A DNA stretch of 64,000 bases from Psychroserpens sp. (GTDB taxonomy: Bacteria > Bacteroidota > Bacteroidia > Flavobacteriales > Flavobacteriaceae), in the NCBI GenBank assembly GCA_017643165.1, contig JAEPNY010000001.1:806001-870000 (forward strand), given 5' to 3'. A program made the position numbers and the translations under genes. The notes under the pieces are model-generated. The model did no database searches, was not told the origin of the DNA, and saw only the letters and a program-made list of their open reading frames with translations. This document shows, in pieces, positions 36,048 through 45,799 of the stretch. Numbering within the stretch: position 1 is the first letter of the stretch; every line of letters begins with the position of its first letter.

Positions 36048-36462
36048 TCCTATTGTATATTTAATACTCTTGGTGTTATTCGGATTATTAGTTTTAATTC
36101 GTGTTTTTGAAAACGAATTATTTTATGATCCTTACCTGCTTTTCTTCCAAAGTGATTATTTGCAAATGGATTTTCCTAGACGTGAAGTTTTTAAACTAAC
36201 GTTATACACGACATTGCGCTATGTGTTAAATACAATAATTTCTTTAGGGATCATTTATGTGTTTTTCAGGGATGTTTCTATTGTGAAATTTTCGGCATTT
36301 TTTTACTTATTCGCTTATGTAATTTTGCTGTGTTTCTTTTTGTATTTTGTGATTCATCCGAAACAAGAGGATTATTATTTGTTCTTTAACTTTCGAAGAT
36401 TTTTAATCCAGCCGATTTTGTTATTACTCTTATTACCAGCGTTTTACTATCATAAACTATAA
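36040..36462 (+). CDS. Exosortase F system-associated membrane protein
   Basis: 140 aa with four hydrophobic segments and the conserved opening LIRVFENELFYDPYL followed by DYLQMDFP. This small protein is found next to xrtF in Flavobacteria and is assumed to act with it; no enzymatic function is known. Translationally coupled to xrtF by an eight-base overlap. Confidence 0.88.
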   Translation: MRNPIVYLILLVLFGLLVLIRVFENELFYDPYLLFFQSDYLQMDFPRREVFKLTLYTTLRYVLNTIISLGIIYVFFRDVSIVKFSAFFYLFAYVILLCFFLYFVIHPKQEDYYLFFNFRRFLIQPILLLLLLPAFYYHKL

Positions 36463-36514
36463 CAATAACCTGTTAAGCATATTATAAATTCGAAAGGTTT
36501 AATTCCTTTTTTGC

Positions 36515-36522
36515 TAACTTTG
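36515..36522 (+). promoter_or_regulatory. -7 element of the HYC_CC_PP/TonB/HMA cassette
   Basis: TAACTTTG is a perfect TAnnTTTG match, four bases before the GTG at 36527. Transcription should start at or beside that codon, giving a leaderless or nearly leaderless message. Confidence 0.55.
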
Positions 36523-36526
36523 TAAC

Positions 36527-36940
36527 GTGATTAAGACCAAATTACATAAAGTCATTTCAGTTGCGATGGCAATGCTGCTTTTATTATCTACGGTTTCAAT
36601 TACTGTGGAAAAGCATTACTGTGGTGATACATTAATCGACGTTGCTGTATTTAGTGAGGTTGATAGGTGTGGCATGGAAGCATCAGAAAATGAACAGAAA
36701 ACAATCACAAAGAAAAGTTGCTGTAAAGACATTATCGATGTAATAGAAGGGCAGGATCAGCTTACGGTGAAAGTACTTGATGATCTAGACCTCGATCAAC
36801 AGCAATTTCTTCTATCTTACGTTATAGCGTACAAGCAGCTATTTGAGAGTTTGCCGAAGCAAACCATTCCTAATTTATATTATCCTCCACCAGAGATCGT
36901 ACGAGACATACAGGTTTTGGACGAGGTATACCTCATTTGA
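36527..36940 (+). CDS. HYC_CC_PP family small exported protein
   Basis: 137 aa. An N-terminal hydrophobic segment (about 10-27) is followed by the diagnostic spaced motifs: EKHYCGD (HYC), KKSCCKD (CC) and LYYPPPE (PP). Such proteins stand next to TonB receptors and metal genes in Bacteroidota; His and Cys suggest metal binding, but the function is not established. The start codon is GTG (36527), which fits the common N-terminal form I-K-x-x-L-H-K-x-I-S and the closely placed -7 element; the first ATG (36566) would cut the signal segment short. Confidence 0.82.
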   Translation: MIKTKLHKVISVAMAMLLLLSTVSITVEKHYCGDTLIDVAVFSEVDRCGMEASENEQKTITKKSCCKDIIDVIEGQDQLTVKVLDDLDLDQQQFLLSYVIAYKQLFESLPKQTIPNLYYPPPEIVRDIQVLDEVYLI

Positions 36941-37012
36941 TATTGATATTCATCCCGAATGTTCAAGACTGTTATTATGCAGTCATATATCAAAACTATC
37001 AATAATTAAATA

Positions 37013-39253
37013 ATGAAAAATATAGTAGTATTACTACTGTTGCTTCCACATATTATTAGCGCTCAACAAACGATTGAAGGTGTAATTACAGAAGCAACTC
37101 AAACTAATGAGAATATACCATTAGTTGGTGCCAACGTATTTTGGTTAAATACCAGTGTTGGGGCCTTTACTGATATCGATGGAAAATTTTCTATTCCTTA
37201 TGAACCGACTTACAAGAAATTGGTAATAAGTTTCGTAGGTTACAAATCAGATACTTTGACCATTGATACACCTAAATTTATACAACATGCTTTGCAAGCT
37301 ACAAGTGAGTTAGATGAGATTACACTTACAGGTAGGAAACAAGCTACTACGAAATCATATCTCAAATCACAGAATGTGATAACTGTGAGTAGTGATGAAT
37401 TGCTAAAAGCAGCATGTTGCAACTTATCAGAAAGTTTCGAAACTAATCCATCTATTGATGTGAATTTTACGGATGCTTTGACAGGGACACGTCAAATTAA
37501 AATGCTCGGATTAACAAGTCGCTATATTCTGATTACTACCGAGAATATCCCTTCAATTCGCGGTGCATCTCAAGCCTTCGGATTAAGTTTTATTCCCGGA
37601 ACTTGGGTCGAAAGTATTCAAATTACCAAAGGTGCAGGAAGTGTTGTCAATGGGTTTGAAAGTATCGCTGGTCAAATCAACGCTGAATTACAGAAACCCA
37701 GTTCTGATGATCGATTTTTCCTTAACCTTTTTGGGATGACTAATCAGCGTTTAGAATTAAATGCACATATCAACTCAAAAGTGAGCGATAAGTGGAGTAC
37801 AGGGTTATATGTACACGGTAATACCTTACAAGAATCACATGATGTGAATGATGATGGGTTTTTAGATATGCCCTTATATAATCAGATAAATGTCATGAAT
37901 CGTTGGCAATACACGAATCCAGAAAAAGGATTAGTGTCGTTTATCAATCTGCGTTATTTGAATGATTCAAAACAGGCAGGTCAGGTTGATTTTGATCCAG
38001 ATCGTGATAAGTTTACCACCAATGCCTGGGGCAGTGAGATCGATACAGAACGATTCGAATTATCAACTAAGCTTGGTTACGTCAACCCTGAAGTGCCTTG
38101 GCAAAGCCTTGGAATTCAGTTTGCATTCAGCACGCATAACCAGGAATCCTACTTTGGACTAAATCGCTATGATATTAATCATAACAGTATTTATTCCAAC
38201 GCAATATATAATACTATAATTAGTGATTCTCGTCATAAGATCAAAACGGGATTAGGATTTACCTATGATCATTATGATGAATTTGCCATCGGACAAGAAT
38301 TTGAACGTACGGAACGATCAGCAGGTGCGTTTTTTGAATACTCGTACGATAATTTGGATAAACTCACATTAACGGCAGGATTGCGTTTTGACACGCATAA
38401 TTTGTTAGGAGAATTTTTGACGCCAAGGTTGCACGTTAGATATACGCCATGGGAGAAATCTGCATTGCGTGCGTCAATAGGAAGAGGGAAACGCAGTGCT
38501 AATATCTTTGCAGAAAACCAGAGTATATTCGCAACATCGCGGTCTATCAATATTTTAAATACCAATGGATCTATTTATGGTTTGAATCCTGAGATTGCCT
38601 GGAATTATGGAATATCCTACTTACAAGGGTTTAATCTTTTCGGAAGGAAAGCAGATATTACATTTGATTTTTACCGTACTGATTTTCAAGATCAGGTCGT
38701 TATCGATTGGGAAAACGCGCAAGAAGTGAATTTCTATAATCTTGAAGGGAAAAGTTTTGCCAATAGTTTTCAAGTCGAATTGAATTATAATGCCTTTAAA
38801 GGATTTGATTTCAGAACCGCTTATAAGTATTATGATGTGCAAATTGATTACAACTCTGGTCGTGAAATGGTTCCTTTAATTCCCACGCATAGGGTGTTTG
38901 CTAATGCTGGATATGAAACGACGCTCAATCCAGAAAATGGATCACAATGGAAATTTGATATCACTTATAACTGGTTAAGTGAACAGCGATTCGCATCAAC
39001 AGCAGCAAACCCTACCCAATTCAGATTGCCTAACGAGTCTCCAACGGTAGGCACGCTAAATGCCCAAGTTACTAAAGTTTTTTCCCCTAAATTTGAAGTA
39101 TATTTAGGAGGTGAAAATATTACGAATGTACGACAATCAGATCCTATATTAGGAGCAAACGATCCGTTTGGATCTAATTTTGATACCACATTCGTGTATG
39201 GTCCAATTTTTGGAAGTATGTATTATACAGGATTACGATATAGAATAAATTAA
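37013..39253 (+). CDS. TonB-dependent outer-membrane receptor, probably metal-related
   Basis: A 746-aa outer-membrane receptor. Order: signal peptide ending near ISAQQ, a carboxypeptidase-regulatory-like beta domain (about 20-100), a plug domain (about 120-225) with QIKMLGLTSRYILI and ITKGAGSVVNGFESIAGQIN, then a 22-strand barrel ending in aromatic GLRYRIN. An unusual Cys pair (KAACCNLSESFE) sits at the start of the plug, which could hold a soft metal. Between a HYC_CC_PP gene and an HMA gene, it may import copper or a metal complex; this is inference. Confidence 0.9.
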   Translation: MKNIVVLLLLLPHIISAQQTIEGVITEATQTNENIPLVGANVFWLNTSVGAFTDIDGKFSIPYEPTYKKLVISFVGYKSDTLTIDTPKFIQHALQATSELDEITLTGRKQATTKSYLKSQNVITVSSDELLKAACCNLSESFETNPSIDVNFTDALTGTRQIKMLGLTSRYILITTENIPSIRGASQAFGLSFIPGTWVESIQITKGAGSVVNGFESIAGQINAELQKPSSDDRFFLNLFGMTNQRLELNAHINSKVSDKWSTGLYVHGNTLQESHDVNDDGFLDMPLYNQINVMNRWQYTNPEKGLVSFINLRYLNDSKQAGQVDFDPDRDKFTTNAWGSEIDTERFELSTKLGYVNPEVPWQSLGIQFAFSTHNQESYFGLNRYDINHNSIYSNAIYNTIISDSRHKIKTGLGFTYDHYDEFAIGQEFERTERSAGAFFEYSYDNLDKLTLTAGLRFDTHNLLGEFLTPRLHVRYTPWEKSALRASIGRGKRSANIFAENQSIFATSRSINILNTNGSIYGLNPEIAWNYGISYLQGFNLFGRKADITFDFYRTDFQDQVVIDWENAQEVNFYNLEGKSFANSFQVELNYNAFKGFDFRTAYKYYDVQIDYNSGREMVPLIPTHRVFANAGYETTLNPENGSQWKFDITYNWLSEQRFASTAANPTQFRLPNESPTVGTLNAQVTKVFSPKFEVYLGGENITNVRQSDPILGANDPFGSNFDTTFVYGPIFGSMYYTGLRYRIN

Positions 39254-39263
39254 AAATACAATC

Positions 39264-39617
39264 ATGAAAAAAATAGTTATAGTATTAGCAATTCTCTTAT
39301 GCACACAAGTATTTGCTCAAAATAAAAATGCAAAAGCTTCAATGGAAGTTGATGGCGTATGTATGATGTGCAAGGATCGTATAGAGAAAGCTGCAATCAA
39401 AACTAAAGGCGTCAAGTCAGCCATATGGAATGTTGAAACGCATGAGTTGAAATTGATTTTTGATGAACGCAAAACAAACCTCGATGCCATTACCAAAAAT
39501 ATCGTGGCAGTGGGTCATGACACTAAAACATTGAAAGCTACAGACGAGGCTTACAATTCAGTACATCCGTGTTGTAAGTATCGTGACGATGAGGTCCAAA
39601 AGGATCATAAAAATTAA
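39264..39617 (+). CDS. Exported heavy-metal-associated (HMA) domain protein
   Basis: 117 aa: signal peptide (cut near VFAQ) and one HMA fold (about 25-90) whose metal loop reads GVCMMCKDRIEKA, i.e. CxxC. The tail adds HPCCKYRDD with another Cys pair and a His-containing end. It likely binds Cu(I) or a similar soft metal in the periplasm. It follows the TonB receptor gene by ten bases, so the metal chaperone and receptor are produced together. Confidence 0.9.
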   Translation: MKKIVIVLAILLCTQVFAQNKNAKASMEVDGVCMMCKDRIEKAAIKTKGVKSAIWNVETHELKLIFDERKTNLDAITKNIVAVGHDTKTLKATDEAYNSVHPCCKYRDDEVQKDHKN

Positions 39618-40258
39618 TAATTACTTAAAGTATTAAGTAAACTATCACAACTTGTAAGGCCACGTTCAGTGGCCTTATATTTTATATATAAAGACCCTTG
39701 TATACTTTGTAGAATATTCTTCAAGAGCTTCTCATTAGAATAGCCAAGTTCACCACGACGCATGGCGTCAAAATCAGAATGATCGATCATATACTTGCCT
39801 AAATATTCCCGATGAATAATCTCTAATCGTTCGTAATCTTTGAGCATTATATTATAATCAGAATAATGCGTTTCAATTGCTGCCTTCAGATCAAAATCAT
39901 CAATTAGTTTAAAATCCCCTGAGTTAATCATCGTCTGATAAGTAATATCTTTTGGGTAAAACGCTGTCGCTGTAAATACCGGATAAATACTTCTCATAGC
40001 ATTGACTTTTTCTGGATTATCTGTATTGATCAATGGCAATGCTTTGTTGAGATTGTCAATTTTCGAACTGATCGTTTCCAGATTAGACTCTAGATTTTTC
40101 TTGTCGATTTCTAGATCATTTTTTATGTTCTGTAAATACTGTAGGCGAGTGGCTTCATCTTTTTTGTTTTCGGAACATTTATTAAGACTAAAAGCTATGG
40201 TTATCCCTACGATAACGATAAGAATTTCTCCTAGAGCATAGCGAAATTGTTTTTTCAT
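39614..40258 (-). CDS. DUF6090-type membrane protein
   Basis: 214 aa with one transmembrane helix near the N-terminus (YALGEILIVIVGITIAFSLN) and a helical soluble domain. The GEI...VIVGI..AF..N pattern is that of the DUF6090 family, which is abundant in Flavobacteria and uncharacterised. The ATG at 40258 is used since the upstream extension is unrelated hydrophobic sequence. Its 3' end overlaps the convergent HMA gene by four bases. Confidence 0.8.
   Translation of the reverse strand: MKKQFRYALGEILIVIVGITIAFSLNKCSENKKDEATRLQYLQNIKNDLEIDKKNLESNLETISSKIDNLNKALPLINTDNPEKVNAMRSIYPVFTATAFYPKDITYQTMINSGDFKLIDDFDLKAAIETHYSDYNIMLKDYERLEIIHREYLGKYMIDHSDFDAMRRGELGYSNEKLLKNILQSIQGSLYIKYKATERGLTSCDSLLNTLSNY
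39656..39685 (+). terminator. Probable terminator of the metal cassette inside the convergent gene
   Basis: An 8-bp perfect stem (AAGGCCAC/GTGGCCTT, five-base loop) followed by ATATTTTATATAT. It lies 38 bases after the HMA stop, within the last codons of the DUF6090 gene. A further palindrome TTACTTAA/TTAAGTAA at 39621-39640 precedes it. Confidence 0.5.
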
Positions 40259-40292
40259 TATTGTAATTTTTATTAAAGCTATAAAAATTAAA

Positions 40293-40320
40293 TAAAAAAG
40301 CCCTTGAAATATCAAGGGCT
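40293..40320 (-). terminator. Rho-independent terminator of groES-groEL
   Basis: Stem AGCCCTTG/CAAGGGCT with a six-base loop; on the minus strand it is followed by TTTTTTATTT. It lies about 30 bases after the groEL stop at 40352. Confidence 0.8.
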
Positions 40321-40351
40321 AAATTTATTAAGAGTTATTTCCTAGATGTAA

Positions 40352-41998
<1,647 letters not shown>

Positions 41999-42008
41999 TT
42001 ATCTCGTA

Positions 42009-42284
42009 TTAAACAATTGCTAATATGTCACTCTCACGCATGATGAGGTAATCCTTACCTTCAAATTTTAATTCAGTACCTGCGTATTTTCCATAAAGTA
42101 CAGTGTCACCAGATTTTACCGTCATTGGTTCATCTTTAGTTCCTGTACCAACAGCTACAACGATTCCTTTTTGAGGTTTTTCTTTAGCGTTATCTGGTAT
42201 GATAATTCCAGCGGCTGTTGTAGTCTCAGCTTCTACAGGTTCAATTAGAACTCTGTCTGCTAATGGTTTGATGTTTAAGCCCAT
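42009..42284 (-). CDS. groES: Co-chaperonin GroES
   Basis: 10-kDa chaperonin lid, 91 aa: [14 protein letters not shown] at the N-terminus, a mobile loop with [10 protein letters not shown], and the C-terminal half with [23 protein letters not shown]. No CIRCE element (TTAGCACTC-N9-GAGTGCTAA) is present upstream; a different short inverted repeat is found there. Confidence 0.97.
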   Translation of the reverse strand: MGLNIKPLADRVLIEPVEAETTTAAGIIIPDNAKEKPQKGIVVAVGTGTKDEPMTVKSGDTVLYGKYAGTELKFEGKDYLIMRESDILAIV

Positions 42285-42318
42285 TGTTGTGTATATTTTT
42301 AGTTTAAAGTTTAAGTTT

Positions 42319-42332
42319 AACGCTTTAGCGTT
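42319..42332. promoter_or_regulatory. Short inverted repeat upstream of groES
   Basis: AACGCT-TT-AGCGTT, a perfect 6+2+6 inverted repeat, 35 bases before the groES start and next to repeated GTTTAA units (42303-42320). It could be an operator or a leader hairpin. No known factor is recognised. Confidence 0.35.
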
Positions 42333-42407
42333 ATGCTAAAAATGTGCCAACGAAATCATACTGACAAAAAGTCAAATATTTTCGAATAGAATTTCAGTTT
42401 AACGTAC

Positions 42408-42437
42408 AAAAAAAACCAGCCGTAGAGCTGGTTTTTA
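42408..42437 (-). terminator. Terminator of the miaB-secG operon
   Basis: Stem AACCAGC/GCTGGTT with a six-base loop, flanked by A and T runs. On the minus strand eight T follow, so it ends the operon behind secG (stop at 42458). Confidence 0.8.
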
Positions 42438-42457
42438 TATTTGGGTTGTATACGTTC

Positions 42458-42814
42458 TTAGTTATTTAAAGAATCGGCTGGTGTAGCAATATCGTCGGTA
42501 GACGTGTCAGCTGCTGGTAGCGCTGTACCAGTCGTTGTTTCATCACCATTAATTACTTTAGAGTCTGCCGACCCCCCAGCTCCAGGGATTGCAAAGTTAG
42601 AAGCAAGGATCAATGCTAATAGTAAAGTAGCAAGTGCCCAAGTACTTTTATCTAAGAAATCTGTTGTTTTCTTTACACCTCCAAGCTGTTGTGTGCCACC
42701 ACCACCGAAAGAAGATGATAATCCACCACCTTTAGGGTTTTGTACCATAACAACCACTACTAGTAAAAATGATACTAGTACGATCAGGATTAAAAATATA
42801 GTAAACGTATTCAT
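42458..42814 (-). CDS. secG: Preprotein translocase subunit SecG
   Basis: Small SecYEG subunit, 118 aa, with two transmembrane helices (about 3-22 and 55-75) and the conserved loop VQNPKGGGLSSSFGGGG. The C-terminal tail rich in Asp, Thr and Ala is typical of Bacteroidota SecG. Its ATG overlaps the stop of the TPR gene by one base. Confidence 0.93.
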   Translation of the reverse strand: MNTFTIFLILIVLVSFLLVVVVMVQNPKGGGLSSSFGGGGTQQLGGVKKTTDFLDKSTWALATLLLALILASNFAIPGAGGSADSKVINGDETTTGTALPAADTSTDDIATPADSLNN

Positions 42815-43770
42815 TAGTTCTTCGTATTATTTTCTTGTAATTCTTTTATCGCTTTAATTTGGTCTGCAAAGAAACCACTTTTTTCTGGATATTTCAAACT
42901 TAATATTTTATAAGATTGTATCGCCTTTTCGTAGTTATGTTGTTCTAGATAGATACGCGCTAAGGTTTCCGTCATAAGGCCATCATGAGCGACTTTATCT
43001 TCTGGTTCTATTCTGATTTTAGGCGCGTCCTTAGTTGGCACAATTTTAGGATTGCTTTCTAAAAATTTGTCAATGAGATTAAATTTTTCTGCACGTGACG
43101 ATTCTTTAGGTTCATCCTTAACTTCCTTATTAGAATCTAGTTCAGGCTCGGGTTGAGATCTATCTATAGGTTTAAAACTGGTAATCTTAAGCCATTCTGT
43201 GAATGAATGTGTTTCTGTTTTATCGAATTCTAAAGGCTTACCAATTTGAAGAATTTGTTCTGGTGTTTCTTCAATATGTTTTGCGTCTATATCTAAAATG
43301 ACCTGCTCTGGTGTCGTTTCTCTTAAGGATAAGAAATGTGCAACTTCGTCAGGCTTTACTTTTTGCTGGAATAAATCCGGATCTAATACACCTTCAGTAT
43401 TCTTTATGTGTTCTTTTAAAGCATCATCAATAGTCACACTTTTATTTACTGAAATATCATCTATATCGTTAACCGCGATATTTTTAAGATGTTCTGAATT
43501 CTGCTTAATCGCTTCTGAAATTTCATTTTGATTGAATATTTCAGAGGTGATATAGTCAAATAAAATACTTCTATCTGTTGTATAAGCGGCCGTAGTTTTC
43601 AATTCATGATTGTATTTGAAACTACCTTTATTTTTGAGACCTTTCAGATATAGTGCTCTTGCCGATTGTACATACGGAAAGGCTATAGTTAAGTCTTGTA
43701 AAGCATTGGTTTGTTCCTCAGTGAGATGCTGAGGGTTTTGCAGGAGATATGTAAAATCTTGTGCGTTCAT
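42814..43770 (-). CDS. TPR-like protein of unknown function
   Basis: 318 aa, cytosolic by appearance. It has a helical N-terminal region (LTEEQTNALQDLTIAFPYVQSA), a low-complexity acidic middle, and a C-terminal TPR unit (TLARIYLEQHNYEKAIQSYKI). The gene abuts lptE with no gap and overlaps secG by one base, a conserved order in Flavobacteria. A role linked to envelope biogenesis is an inference from position only. Confidence 0.8.
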   Translation of the reverse strand: MNAQDFTYLLQNPQHLTEEQTNALQDLTIAFPYVQSARALYLKGLKNKGSFKYNHELKTTAAYTTDRSILFDYITSEIFNQNEISEAIKQNSEHLKNIAVNDIDDISVNKSVTIDDALKEHIKNTEGVLDPDLFQQKVKPDEVAHFLSLRETTPEQVILDIDAKHIEETPEQILQIGKPLEFDKTETHSFTEWLKITSFKPIDRSQPEPELDSNKEVKDEPKESSRAEKFNLIDKFLESNPKIVPTKDAPKIRIEPEDKVAHDGLMTETLARIYLEQHNYEKAIQSYKILSLKYPEKSGFFADQIKAIKELQENNTKN

Positions 43771-44277
43771 TTACCAATTTGCCAACGTGGCATTAAATAT
43801 ATCTTGAGTTATACGTTCAAAAATAGCTTCGTGCGCTGTTTCTTTTTGAGCACCTTGTAAGAGCTGACCGCCTGGATAGTCGAAGAAGAATGAAAAGCGT
43901 TGTTCAAATTCATCATCTGGTTTTTTCTTGTCATAGAACCGAACATTCACACTTACTGTTAGCCGGTTTTGAGCCGCAGTATTATCGGCTTGCGCTGTCA
44001 TCGGAGCAATGCGGTATTCCGTGATCTCACCTTCATAAACGAGGTCGCCATTTGAATTTGTTAGATTCAAATTGGTTTGATTTAGTATGATGTCTTGAAG
44101 TGCTAACGTAAAGTCACGATCAAAACCAGGTTCAATTAAATTCGCCGTGTTTTGAAAATAATTCACCTGAAAGGTTTCAGCATCTAAATCTCCGACTCCG
44201 GTGAATGAATAGGTAACTCCGCAACTTAACGTTGCCAATGAGAAAACTAATAATAAAACGTATTTCAATTGATTCAT
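43771..44277 (-). CDS. lptE: LPS-assembly lipoprotein LptE-like
   Basis: 168-aa outer-membrane lipoprotein, lipobox SLATLSC at residues 13-19. The mature part (GVTYSFTGVGDLDAETFQV, the ITEYRIAP strand, and ERITQDIFNATLANW) matches the Bacteroidota LptE family that plugs the LptD barrel for LPS insertion. LptD is not in the window. The start overlaps the stop of the 63-residue gene by one base. Confidence 0.88.
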   Translation of the reverse strand: MNQLKYVLLLVFSLATLSCGVTYSFTGVGDLDAETFQVNYFQNTANLIEPGFDRDFTLALQDIILNQTNLNLTNSNGDLVYEGEITEYRIAPMTAQADNTAAQNRLTVSVNVRFYDKKKPDDEFEQRFSFFFDYPGGQLLQGAQKETAHEAIFERITQDIFNATLANW

Positions 44278-44468
44278 TAGTAAGTATTTGGTCGTTTCAT
44301 TGTAATAAAAGCATAGATGTACCCTCCTTCTATGGTAAATGATGTCGTAATTAAACGATACCCTTTATAATGTTTATCATTAATTAAATCTTCAGCTTCT
44401 TTCCTTATTTTTTCTGAACTGTTAGGAGAGAACGACATGCGTAATCGAAATATTTCTACTGCTTTCAT
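44277..44468 (-). CDS. Small conserved-looking protein in the lptE operon
   Basis: 63 aa, basic, without membrane segment: MKAVEIFRLRMSFSPNS, then DLINDKHYKGYRLITTSF and a beta-rich end. I do not know the family. It is likely real because its stop overlaps the lptE ATG (TAATG) and its start follows the activator gene by nine bases, leaving no room for anything else. Confidence 0.6.
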   Translation of the reverse strand: MKAVEIFRLRMSFSPNSSEKIRKEAEDLINDKHYKGYRLITTSFTIEGGYIYAFITMKRPNTY

Positions 44469-44477
44469 AAACTTATC

Positions 44478-45743
44478 TTAAAGATCATATTGTTTTATCT
44501 TTCGATATAATGTACGTTCACTAATACCAAGTTCAGCGGCTGCTAATTTGCGTTTGCCTTGATGACGTTCGAGCGATTTTTTAATTAGCTCTAATTCTTT
44601 ATCATGTAAAGATAATGTTTCTTCTTCTTCGATCTCTTCTGCGAAATGATATTTGTCTTGATCATTATTCTCGACTTCTATAATCTGCTCAGCCTGTTCT
44701 GGAATAGCTAAGATTTCCATGTTTTCAAAGTTGTCTCTATTGGCTTCTGGTTCAGGTTCTCCATAAATTTTTTGGATCAAACTTTCATTATCCTTCTCAA
44801 CCTGTGAGACATTACCAGTCTTCATCAGTTCCATGGTTAACTTCTTAAGATCATTAAGATCACTTTTCATGTCAAAAAGTACCTTATACAGGATCTCTCT
44901 CTCGTTGCTGAAATCACTTTCAGATTTTGTCGAATTCACAACCGCAGGAAGATTGGATTGTCCACTAGGTAAGTAGCTCTGAAGCACCGCAGCGCTAATA
45001 ATTCTATTTTGTTCTAAAACCGAAATCTGCTCAGCAACATTTCTCAACTGACGAATATTTCCATTCCATCGATGTTTTTGAAGTACAGCTACTGCTGTGT
45101 CTTCTAATTTAATGGTTGGCATTTTATATTTCAGTGCGAAATCACTGGCAAATTTTCTAAATAGGAGATGAATATCATCCTTGCGCTCACGAAGAGGAGG
45201 AAGGTGAATATCGATAGTACTTAAACGATAATAAAGATCCTCACGAAACTTTTCTTTTTTGATCGCTTCAAACATATCAACGTTTGTAGCAGCAACAATT
45301 CTAACATCCGTTTTTTGAACCTTACTGGATCCAACTTTAATGAATTCACCGTTTTCAAGAACACGTAATAAGCGTACTTGAGTTGTTAAAGGAAGCTCAC
45401 CAACTTCATCGAGAAATATGGTGCCGCCGTCAGCCACTTCAAAGTATCCAGACCGCGTTTGTGTGGCTCCCGTAAAGGCGCCTTTCTCATGTCCGAATAA
45501 TTCACTGTCGATAGTTCCTTCCGGAATAGCACCACAGTTTACTGCGATGTATTTGCCGTGTTTACGATGAGATAATTGATGTATGATCTTAGGAACACTT
45601 TCTTTACCAACACCACTTTCACCAGTAACTAATACCGAAATATCAGTAGCAGCAACCTGCATTGCCTTTTCAATAGCTCGATTCAGTTTTGGATCATTTC
45701 CAATAATTCCGAAGCGTTGTTTTATGGCTTGTATTGATTCCAT
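44478..45743 (-). CDS. Sigma-54-type transcriptional activator without receiver domain
   Basis: 421 aa. The AAA+ domain starts almost at the N-terminus: GESGVGKES (Walker A), the sigma-54 contact loop [24 protein letters not shown] (Walker B), and an R-finger region. The linker (about 280-375) is acidic, and a Fis-type helix-turn-helix closes the protein ([22 protein letters not shown]). It has no receiver, GAF or PAS domain, so control must be through level, ligand or partner proteins. It sits between miaB and the lptE genes. Confidence 0.92.
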   Translation of the reverse strand: MESIQAIKQRFGIIGNDPKLNRAIEKAMQVAATDISVLVTGESGVGKESVPKIIHQLSHRKHGKYIAVNCGAIPEGTIDSELFGHEKGAFTGATQTRSGYFEVADGGTIFLDEVGELPLTTQVRLLRVLENGEFIKVGSSKVQKTDVRIVAATNVDMFEAIKKEKFREDLYYRLSTIDIHLPPLRERKDDIHLLFRKFASDFALKYKMPTIKLEDTAVAVLQKHRWNGNIRQLRNVAEQISVLEQNRIISAAVLQSYLPSGQSNLPAVVNSTKSESDFSNEREILYKVLFDMKSDLNDLKKLTMELMKTGNVSQVEKDNESLIQKIYGEPEPEANRDNFENMEILAIPEQAEQIIEVENNDQDKYHFAEEIEEEETLSLHDKELELIKKSLERHQGKRKLAAAELGISERTLYRKIKQYDL

Positions 45744-45799
45744 TTTTTTTAAATATTTTCAGTTGCATTAGACGCAAAGATGCTGCCTAAAGCTTCACT

